From contig NZ_JAPTYD010000035.1 in assembly GCF_026913015.1 (NCBI RefSeq), forward strand, positions 1 through 38,364: 38,364 bases of DNA. The letters run 5' to 3'. Shown piece after piece: positions 23,787-30,339 of the stretch; within the stretch, counting starts at the first letter, position 1; the number at the start of each line of letters is the position of its first letter. The position numbers and the translations under genes are program-made. Source of the stretch: Paracoccus benzoatiresistens (GTDB lineage: Bacteria; Pseudomonadota; Alphaproteobacteria; Rhodobacterales; Rhodobacteraceae). Under the pieces are notes generated by a model. It saw only the letters and a program-made list of their open reading frames with translations. It was not told the origin of the DNA and did not search any database.

Positions 23787-24803
23787 ATGCTTGATCCCGT
23801 GACCAAACCCGTGCTGCGCGTGGGCATCGCCGGCGCCGGTGCCATCAGCCCGTTCCACCTGGTCGGCTGGCAGCAGGCCGAAAGGGTCGAGATCGTGGCC
23901 ATCTCGGATCCCGACCGGGCCAAGGCGCAGGCATTGGCGAATCGCTTTAGCGTCGGATCGGTCCATTCCGACACTGCCGAGATGCTGGCTCGGGCCGATC
24001 TGGACGTTCTGGACGTGATCGCCCCGGTGGGCCAGCATGCGCCGCTGGTCCGACTGGCCGCCGATCACGGCGTCCATGTCGTCTGCCAGAAGCCGATGAC
24101 GCCAACCGTGGCCGAAGCCGAGGCGCTGATCGCCGAGGTGGGCGACCGGATACGCTTCTGCGTCCACGAGAACTACCGTTTCCGCCCGCATTATGCCGAG
24201 GTGCGCGACTGGATCGCGGCGGGCCGTATCGGCGATCTTCAGCACGTGCGCCTTGCCATGCGTTCCGCATCCATGGTGGCGCCCGAAGGCGAGGTGCCCT
24301 TCCTGCTGGGGCGCCAGCCCTATCTTGCGCATTTTCCGCGTCTGCTGATCTTCGAGATGCTGATCCATCAGATGGACGCCCTGCGCGCCATGGTCGGAGA
24401 GATGGACGTCCTGTCGGCCGTCGTGTCGCGCACCAATCCGGCCCTGGAGGGCGAGGATGCAGGCATCATCGTCATGCGTCAGCGGGACGGCGGGGCCACG
24501 GTCGTCCTGGACGGCAACATCTCGGCCATGGGCTATCCGCCGCTGCCGACCGACCGGTTGGAAGTGGTGGGGTCGCGCGACACGCTGATCCTTGACCGCG
24601 ACGAGATCTGGCTGGTCAGCGATCCCACGGCACGCACGAAGCACGATCTGGCGGCAAACTACCAGGCGTGCTTTTCGGGCCTGATCCGATCCTTCGTGAC
24701 AGGCTTGCGAACCGGCGCGCCGTTTCCAACCGACCGCCTCGACAATATCGAGACATTGCGCCTGATGGAGAACGCCTATGAAGCCGCGGGTTGGCGCGCC
24801 TGA
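23787..24803 (+). CDS. Gfo/Idh/MocA-family sugar or cyclitol dehydrogenase
   Basis: A 338-residue NAD(P)-dependent oxidoreductase. The N-terminal Rossmann fold opens VGIAGAGAISPFHLVGW at residues 12-28, and the lysine of CQKPMTPTVAEAE near residue 97 is the family's catalytic/cofactor lysine (EKP in most members). The C-terminal alpha/beta domain includes ENYRFRPHYAEVRDWI near 127 and LIFEMLIHQMDALR near 190, which holds the usual conserved histidine. It is the fourth gene of the tct operon with the same AAGGAAGA ribosome site. It likely starts or joins catabolism of the imported compound, but the substrate is unknown. Confidence 0.88.
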   Translation: MLDPVTKPVLRVGIAGAGAISPFHLVGWQQAERVEIVAISDPDRAKAQALANRFSVGSVHSDTAEMLARADLDVLDVIAPVGQHAPLVRLAADHGVHVVCQKPMTPTVAEAEALIAEVGDRIRFCVHENYRFRPHYAEVRDWIAAGRIGDLQHVRLAMRSASMVAPEGEVPFLLGRQPYLAHFPRLLIFEMLIHQMDALRAMVGEMDVLSAVVSRTNPALEGEDAGIIVMRQRDGGATVVLDGNISAMGYPPLPTDRLEVVGSRDTLILDRDEIWLVSDPTARTKHDLAANYQACFSGLIRSFVTGLRTGAPFPTDRLDNIETLRLMENAYEAAGWRA

Positions 24804-24812
24804 CGCATTCAT

Positions 24813-24836
24813 GACCGGCGCGGCCTTTCCCCGGTC
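24813..24836 (+). terminator. Possible terminator of the tct operon
   Basis: GACCGG (24813-24818) and CCGGTC (24831-24836) flank 12 bases, 9 bp after the dehydrogenase stop. The stem is short and there is no T-run. Confidence 0.35.
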
Positions 24837-25001
24837 TCGCCACTTTTCGACGATGCAAACTATCTCAGCAGGAAATACCGGCACGGCGGTCTGACCGACT
24901 GCCGTCCCGATCTTCTGCCATGATTCCCAATTCAATCCGGATTTTCTCGCCAAATATAACGCAATAGAATTGTAAAATGTCTCTCATTATATGAAAATCA
25001 G

Positions 25002-25048
25002 TTAATCAATATTAATTTGTTGATTAATAAGTAACCTCAGGTTATATT
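25002..25048 (+). promoter_or_regulatory. RTX protease promoter with two nested dyads
   Basis: TTGATT (25020-25025), 17 bp, then TATATT (25043-25048) is a plausible -35/-10 pair. One dyad, TTAATCAA (25002-25009) with TTGATTAA (25020-25027), overlaps the -35. A second, TAACCT-C-AGGTTA (25032-25044), fills the spacer. Both would control polymerase access directly. The transcription start would be near 25055. Confidence 0.5.
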
Positions 25049-25194
25049 ATTATAGAGAGCACGGTTATTCAGATCATAATCGCATAGATCGCAAAATCCT
25101 GCTTCTCAACCTTTTCCTTCGGGCTCCAGATCGAGGCGCCCACTCCTCTGGTTGACCGTTCTTTCCCTCTGGGCTGTAACGAGGAACCGGCACC

Positions 25195-27861
25195 ATGTCA
25201 CGTTTTCGCATTCAATCGCTGCTTGCATCAACGCAGCCCTTTTCAGCAACGTCATTCACCACTCTTGCGGATCGTGACGTTTTTTCCGCGCCCGACCTGA
25301 ATGACAGGCTTCAACAGATCCGCGACTTCATGGACAGGGCGGATGCCCTGTTCGATGCCGTCCCCGTCGCGGAACGATCCGACAGCCCCGGGGGCGCAAC
25401 AGGGACGGCGCCTCCGGGTCCTGTCCACAACGGTTCCGGCGACACGGCGGTGGCGGTTAGCGCCAGTGGCAACCAGGGCATAGACGGGCTTCTTGCCGGA
25501 ACCCGATGGGCCGATGGCTATATCACCTATTCGTTTCCGGATGCTGTCGCGGACTATGGCACGGGCTATGCCGAGCCGCTGAACAATTTCCAGCAGATCA
25601 ACGCCGCACAACAGCTTGCGGTGCATTTCGCGCTGAACTCGGTTGCCTATACCCAACCTCTGGCCGCTACGGGCTTTTCCGTCGAAGGCTTCACCAACCT
25701 GACGATCGACTTCAGTTCGGCCGACGCCAGCGGAACCCTTCGCTATGCGAACACCTCGGATCCGGGCACGGCTTACGCGTATTATCCTTACAGTGGGACA
25801 ACCGGGGGCGATTCATTTTACGGCAATTCCGGCCGTACGCCGGTGATGGGAAACTATCACTGGCACACCATGTTGCATGAGACGGGGCATGCCCTGGGCT
25901 TGAAGCATGGTCAGGAAACCAGCGTCTTCGGCGCCATGCCGAGCTATCTGGATGCGATGGAATACACGGTGATGACCTATCGCAGCTATGTCGGCGGTCC
26001 CACGACGGGCGGATACACCAACGAAGAGTACGGCTATGCCCAAACCTACATGATGTATGACATTGCCGCCTTGCAGTACCTGTATGGCGCAGACTTTACG
26101 GTGAATTCCGGCAACACCACCTATGAATGGGATCCGAGTACCGGCAACACGGTGATCAATGGATCTGCCGCGATAACGCCGGGTGCCAACCGGATCTTCA
26201 TGACTGTCTGGGACGGCGGCGGGATCGATACCTATGACCTGGCGGATTATACGACCGGGGTGACCGTCAACCTGACGCCGGGCGGCTATTCCTTGCTGTC
26301 CAGCACCCAGCAGGCCCACCTGGGCAACGGCAACTATGCCAAGGGCAATGTCTACAACGCCCTGCTGTTCAACGGCGACACCCGTTCCCTGATCGAGAAC
26401 GCCACCGGCGGTAGCGGCAGCGACACGCTTTTCGGCAACCAGGCGGCCAATGCCATGACCGGAAATGCCGGCAGCGACTATATCTGGACCAGCACCGGCG
26501 ATGACACGCTGTATGGTGGCGACGGCGACGACACGCTTTATGGGGCCGAGGACAACGACTACAACGAGGGCGGCGCCGGCAACGATTACATCTGGGCCTA
26601 TATCGGCAACGACACGCTGCACGGGGCGGAAGGCATCGATTCCCTGTACGGTGGCGACGGCGACGATTACCTCAGCGGCAGCTGGGGCAGCGACATCGAT
26701 GCCGTGATGGATGGCGGCAATGGCAACGACACGCTCAGCATGTCCTTCCTGACCGTCGGCCATGTCTTTGACTTCGAGGCGGGCCAGGCCCGCACCAAGG
26801 GCGGCGTGACCCTGGGCACGCTTGTCTCGATCGAGACTTTCTATGCGGGCTCGGGCAAGGATATCGTCATCTCGGACGGGGATGGACATCTTTACTACGG
26901 ATTGTCCGGCAATGACACGATGGTGGCCGAGCTTGGCGCCGAGACGCTGGATGGCGGAGCGGGCTTCGACCTGCTGGATACGGCGCGCTGGTGGGGGGAC
27001 TATGTCATCGATCTCGTGACCGGCAGTTCCAACTATCTCGGCGAGCTTTACACCAACTTCGAAGCCGCCGTTCTGGGCACCGGCAATGATTCGGTCACGG
27101 GCACGGCGGATGCCAACATGCTCAATGGCGGGGGCGGCAACGACACGCTGAGCGGCGAGGCGGGCAACGACACGCTTTATGGCGCCGACGACAATGACAG
27201 CCTGCTGGGCGGTGACGGCAACGACAGCCTTGTGGCAGGCACCGGCAGCGACACGGTGACCGGCGGGCTCGGCAACGATGCCTACGTGACCAATGGCGGC
27301 GATATCGTCTGGGAAGCGGCAGGCCAGGGGAACGACATCGTCTTCAGTTCCGCGTCCCACACCCTGTCCGCCTATGTCGAGCGTTTGACGCTGACGGGCA
27401 CGGCTGGCAATTCAGGCACCGGCAACGCCCTGAGCAACCGCATCACCGGGAATGCCGGAAACAACTTGCTGAATGGGCTTGCGGGCGACGACGCGATGGT
27501 CGGAGGATCGGGCAACGACACCCTTCTGGGCGGCTCGGGCAGCGACACGCAGCGCGGCGGGGCCGGATCGGACCGGTTGGACGGCGGCCTGGGGGGCGAC
27601 GTGCTGTGGGGCGACGCGGGTGCGGATACGCTGATCTTCCGCAGGGGCGGCGACCGGATTGTCGACTTTGCCAACAACATCGACACCATCGCCCTTGATG
27701 ACGCGCTGTGGGGCGGCGCGCCGAAGACCATCAACCAGATCCTCGCCATGGGAACCGAGGTCGGAGGCGATGTCTTCTTCAACTTCGGCGGGGGAAACAC
27801 GCTTCTGGTCGAAGACCTCAACTCGCGCCTGCTGCTGGCCAACGATATCCTGATCGTCTGA
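25195..27861 (+). CDS. Large RTX serralysin-type zinc metalloprotease (peptidase M10)
   Basis: An 888-residue secreted protease. A non-Sec N-terminus and linker (1-100) precede the catalytic domain (about 105-300). The zinc site is HETGHALGLKH (H228, E229, H232, H238) and the Met-turn is VMTYRSY (M260), as in serralysins. Calcium-binding RTX nonapeptides (GGxGxD type) occur in three blocks near residues 400-500, 640-690 and 755-820. The C-terminus is hydrophobic (LLVEDLNSRLLLANDILIV), the usual type I secretion signal. Serralysins are commonly 450-700 residues, so this one is long, mainly through extra RTX spacers. The ribosome site is GAGGAA. No type I exporter genes are in the window. Substrate and role (nutrient scavenging, surface modification) are unknown. 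Confidence 0.93.
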   Translation: MSRFRIQSLLASTQPFSATSFTTLADRDVFSAPDLNDRLQQIRDFMDRADALFDAVPVAERSDSPGGATGTAPPGPVHNGSGDTAVAVSASGNQGIDGLLAGTRWADGYITYSFPDAVADYGTGYAEPLNNFQQINAAQQLAVHFALNSVAYTQPLAATGFSVEGFTNLTIDFSSADASGTLRYANTSDPGTAYAYYPYSGTTGGDSFYGNSGRTPVMGNYHWHTMLHETGHALGLKHGQETSVFGAMPSYLDAMEYTVMTYRSYVGGPTTGGYTNEEYGYAQTYMMYDIAALQYLYGADFTVNSGNTTYEWDPSTGNTVINGSAAITPGANRIFMTVWDGGGIDTYDLADYTTGVTVNLTPGGYSLLSSTQQAHLGNGNYAKGNVYNALLFNGDTRSLIENATGGSGSDTLFGNQAANAMTGNAGSDYIWTSTGDDTLYGGDGDDTLYGAEDNDYNEGGAGNDYIWAYIGNDTLHGAEGIDSLYGGDGDDYLSGSWGSDIDAVMDGGNGNDTLSMSFLTVGHVFDFEAGQARTKGGVTLGTLVSIETFYAGSGKDIVISDGDGHLYYGLSGNDTMVAELGAETLDGGAGFDLLDTARWWGDYVIDLVTGSSNYLGELYTNFEAAVLGTGNDSVTGTADANMLNGGGGNDTLSGEAGNDTLYGADDNDSLLGGDGNDSLVAGTGSDTVTGGLGNDAYVTNGGDIVWEAAGQGNDIVFSSASHTLSAYVERLTLTGTAGNSGTGNALSNRITGNAGNNLLNGLAGDDAMVGGSGNDTLLGGSGSDTQRGGAGSDRLDGGLGGDVLWGDAGADTLIFRRGGDRIVDFANNIDTIALDDALWGGAPKTINQILAMGTEVGGDVFFNFGGGNTLLVEDLNSRLLLANDILIV

Positions 27862-27868
27862 CAGCAAG

Positions 27869-27894
27869 GGCCCGGCCCGACAAGGGGCCGGGCC
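27869..27894 (+). terminator. GC-rich hairpin after the RTX protease
   Basis: GGCCCGGCCC (27869-27878), loop GACAAG, and GGGCCGGGCC (27885-27894) form a perfect 10-bp stem 7 bp after the stop codon and 23 bp before the next start. Without a T-run it may be a partial terminator or stabiliser between two co-transcribed genes. Confidence 0.6.
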
Positions 27895-27917
27895 GATCGC
27901 CAGGAAAGGAATGCGCC

Positions 27918-28367
27918 ATGACCCGGCTTGCCCTGATCGCCACGTTTCTGACGGCCGCTTGCCTGGCGGAACCGGTCCCGCTGGTGGCGGCACCCGATGA
28001 TCCTGGCGACGGTCCGGGCCCCCTGCCCATCCGGTCCGATCCGTTGCCCCCGCCTGCCCCGCAGGGCGTCCCCGAGTCCCAGGAGGCCGCAGCTGCGCTG
28101 GCTGCCGGGGACAATGCCTCGCTGATCCTCTTTCTGGCGCGTCATCCCGCCGATCCGGCGGCTCCGCGGGTGCGCGCGGCACTGGCTGGACGGCGCACGC
28201 CCGTCAGCCCTGCCGCAGCGACCGCCGTCGCAGGAGGAGAGGGCGCAGTCATCGCGGCCTTCGATGCGGCGCGCCTTTCCGGCACCGACCGCGCGTGGAC
28301 GGACTTCATGACGCGCTATTCCACCCATCCTCTGGCGGCCGAGGCTGCTCGGTGGCAGGGCCGGTGA
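27918..28367 (+). CDS. Small exported protein downstream of the RTX protease, unknown function
   Basis: A 149-residue protein. AGGAAAGGA lies 7 bp before the ATG at 27918. Residues 1-25 look like a signal peptide; FLTAAC at 10-15 is a weak lipobox, so it may be a lipoprotein. A proline-rich linker (about 25-52) follows. The rest has two similar helical units: ASLILFLARHPADPAAPRVR near 67-86 and AWTDFMTRYSTHPLAAEAAR near 127-146. Both fit the pattern (F)(L/M)xR(H/Y)xxxPxAxxxR seen in short TPR-like repeats of secreted or caspase-like proteins. It is only 56 bp after the protease and probably co-transcribed. It could be a periplasmic partner or inhibitor, but it does not resemble the Inh family. 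Confidence 0.7.
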   Translation: MTRLALIATFLTAACLAEPVPLVAAPDDPGDGPGPLPIRSDPLPPPAPQGVPESQEAAAALAAGDNASLILFLARHPADPAAPRVRAALAGRRTPVSPAAATAVAGGEGAVIAAFDAARLSGTDRAWTDFMTRYSTHPLAAEAARWQGR

Positions 28368-28475
28368 GGGTCGCTGCGGGCGCGAAGCGTTGTTTTCTCG
28401 ATGACCACCGGTTGGTCGGCGGGTCTGGAAAGCCTCAAGAGGAAATGAAAGCGAAGCACGAATGACGCCTGCATC

Positions 28476-28512
28476 TTGACCTGCTCCAAGCTTATTTATA
28501 ATCGAACGTTCG
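28476..28512 (+). promoter_or_regulatory. Promoter and palindromic operator of the tetR-RND operon
   Basis: TTGACC (28476-28481) and a perfect TATAAT (28497-28502) are 15 bp apart. The 10-bp palindrome CGAACGTTCG (28503-28512) begins immediately after the -10 box, over the expected start point and 19 bp before the tetR start codon. That is a textbook position for autorepression by a TetR protein. A weaker dyad (GACCA-N5-TGGTC) lies at 28403-28417. Confidence 0.7.
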
Positions 28513-28530
28513 GATATCTTGGAGAACGAA

Positions 28531-29121
28531 ATGGGCCGCAGGCGTACCATCGACCGGGATGCTCTCATGAATGCCGTGGAAAATGTGGCCCGGCGCGAGG
28601 GGGTCAGCGGTCTCAGCATTGATGCCGTCGCCAAGGAGGCCGGCATCAGCAAGTCGAGCGTCGTTTATGACTGCGGAAGCAAGGCCGCTTTGCTGACAGC
28701 CTTCACGCGTCACCAGCTTTGCCAGTACCAGGAGCGCTTTGACGAAGCCTTGCGGGCTCATGCGGGGCAGCCGAACGCCTGGTTGCGCGCGATGATCGAC
28801 ATGGGGCGCGAAGCGCCAACAGACGACGACGTGGCGATCACGATGCTGATCAGCGCCAGCCTGGGTGAACACGCGGAATGCCGCGACCTGATGCGCGAGT
28901 CCCTGGCCGAGGATGCCCGCCGTGTCGCGGCGGATGCCGAGGACCAGGGAAAGATGCTGCAGGTGCTTCTGGCCGTCCACGGCCTGTTCTTCCTGGAATG
29001 CTTCGGCCTTCACCGCTTTGACGAGATCACCCGCCAGGAACTTCTGGACGGGCTCATGGACACCCTTGAAACCGATGCGGGGTCGTCTCCCGCTACCTCT
29101 GCTTCTTCCGACGACACCTAA
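28531..29121 (+). CDS. TetR-family repressor of the RND efflux operon
   Basis: A 196-residue regulator. ATG at 28531 is chosen because GGAG precedes it, over an in-frame TTG at 28519. The N-terminal helix-turn-helix (about residues 6-52) reads LSIDAVAKEAGISKSSVVYDCGSKAALL, with a cysteine where most relatives have an aromatic or other residue. The helical ligand domain follows. It is first in the operon, 24 bp before the adaptor gene, and should bind the palindrome at 28503-28512 and release it on binding an efflux substrate. It plays an AcrR-like role, but the ligand is unknown. Confidence 0.9.
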   Translation: MGRRRTIDRDALMNAVENVARREGVSGLSIDAVAKEAGISKSSVVYDCGSKAALLTAFTRHQLCQYQERFDEALRAHAGQPNAWLRAMIDMGREAPTDDDVAITMLISASLGEHAECRDLMRESLAEDARRVAADAEDQGKMLQVLLAVHGLFFLECFGLHRFDEITRQELLDGLMDTLETDAGSSPATSASSDDT

Positions 29122-29145
29122 CCCCTCCTTTCGAAAGACCGATCC

Positions 29146-30330
29146 ATGCACAGATCACAAGTTCTGTCCGGGCTTCTTGTTGCGATGCTGGCCCTCCCGC
29201 TGGCGTCGCGCACCATTGCCCAGGACATGCCTCCGACGCCGGTCAGCGTGCTGACGATGACCCCGCAGCCCTTGCCCATCGTGAACGAGCTTCCCGGCCG
29301 AGTTGCCGCGACGCGCACGGCCGAGGTCCGGCCCCGCGTCGGCGGCATCGTTGTCGAGCGGATCTTCACCCAGGGATCGGTGGTGAAGGCGGGCGATGTC
29401 CTCTACAAGATCGACCCGGCGCCCTATCAGGTGCGCGTCGCCAGCGCCGAGGCCACCCTGGCGCGGGCCGAGGCCACCCGAAAGAACGCACAGGACCAAC
29501 TGGCCCGCACCGAGGCGCTGCGCGAGCGGCGCGTGACCGCCGGGGTCGAGCTTGAGAATGCCGCCACCACTCTGGCACAAGCCGATGCGGACGTGGCCAT
29601 CGCGAATGCCAGCCTGCAGGAAGCGCAGCTGAACCTTGGCTATACTGACGTGACCGCCCCGATCGACGGCGTCGTCGGGCGCGCCCTGGTGACCGAAGGC
29701 GCGCTGGTGACGGCGCAGACCGACATCCTGGCCACCATCCAGCAGCTTGACCCCGTCTATGTGGACGTGACGCAGTCGTCCTCGCAGTTGTTCGCGCTGC
29801 AGCGGGCGCGGGCGGCGGGCGAGCTGATGATGACCGCGCCGGACGAGGCGCAGGTGCAGCTGTTCTTCGACGACGGGTCGGAATACCCGCACCCCGGCAA
29901 GCTTCTGTTCTCGGAAGCCAGCGTGGACAGCTCGACCGGGCAGATCACGCTGCGGGCCGAGTTCCCGAACCCCGACGGCATGCTTCTGCCCGGCCTTTAT
30001 GTCCGCGCCCGGCTTGAACAGGCCGTCCGCGCGAACGCGCTCAGCATCCCGCAGATGGCGGTTCAGCGCGACACGAACGGCCAGGCCTTCGTTTATGTGA
30101 TGAAGGGTAAAGATACCGTCGAGCGCCGTGAGCTGACCCTGGGCCAGACCTCGGAGAACGGCTGGCTTGTCGAGGACGGCCTGCAGCCGGGCGACCGTGT
30201 CGTCGTGGAAGGCGCGCAGAAGCTTTATCCCGACGCCAAGGTCGTTCCCGAACCCGTGGACGCCCGGCCCCAGACGGCCGCCGAACAAACTGCCCCGCCT
30301 GCCGCGCAGGCCGCCAACCACGAGGGCTGA
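29146..30330 (+). CDS. RND efflux periplasmic adaptor (AcrA/MexA type)
   Basis: A 394-residue membrane-fusion protein. Signal peptide residues 1-25 end TIA before QDM, and no lipobox cysteine is present, so it is soluble rather than lipid-anchored. Domains follow the AcrA order: lipoyl halves (EVRPRVGGIVVERIFTQGSVVKAGDVLYKID near 60 and LGYTDVTAPIDGVVG near 165), an alpha-hairpin (about 100-155), a beta-barrel (GLYVRARLEQ near 285) and the membrane-proximal domain. It links the inner-membrane pump to an outer-membrane channel that is not encoded nearby. The C-terminus is alanine/proline rich. Confidence 0.93.
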   Translation: MHRSQVLSGLLVAMLALPLASRTIAQDMPPTPVSVLTMTPQPLPIVNELPGRVAATRTAEVRPRVGGIVVERIFTQGSVVKAGDVLYKIDPAPYQVRVASAEATLARAEATRKNAQDQLARTEALRERRVTAGVELENAATTLAQADADVAIANASLQEAQLNLGYTDVTAPIDGVVGRALVTEGALVTAQTDILATIQQLDPVYVDVTQSSSQLFALQRARAAGELMMTAPDEAQVQLFFDDGSEYPHPGKLLFSEASVDSSTGQITLRAEFPNPDGMLLPGLYVRARLEQAVRANALSIPQMAVQRDTNGQAFVYVMKGKDTVERRELTLGQTSENGWLVEDGLQPGDRVVVEGAQKLYPDAKVVPEPVDARPQTAAEQTAPPAAQAANHEG

Positions 30331-30339
30331 GAACGCAGC

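Larger units (their letters stand above)
24804..25194. other. AT-rich regulatory interval before the RTX protease
   Basis: No gene is apparent in about 390 bp. From about 24937 to 25055 the DNA is strikingly AT-rich against the GC-rich surroundings, then composition returns toward normal through a leader of about 140 nt. It contains the hairpin at 24813-24836 and the promoter dyads at 25002-25048. AT-rich patches like this are common targets of xenogeneic silencers such as MucR/Ros-type proteins; that is an inference. Confidence 0.6.

Noticed and set aside
25032..25044. TAACCTCAGGTTA as a lux-type quorum-sensing box
   Set aside because: A lux box is about 18-20 bp with a different centre; this dyad is 13 bp. 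I keep it only as an unassigned operator candidate.
25813..27360. Minus-strand frame of about 515 codons opposite the RTX protease
   Set aside because: It is a repetitive valine/alanine/isoleucine-rich shadow of the RTX repeats; the plus strand has the zinc site and Met-turn.
26400..27600. Repetitive DNA that could look like a tandem repeat or CRISPR-like array
   Set aside because: The periodicity is the coding repeat GGxGxD of RTX modules, with variable DNA and no constant repeat-spacer pattern.
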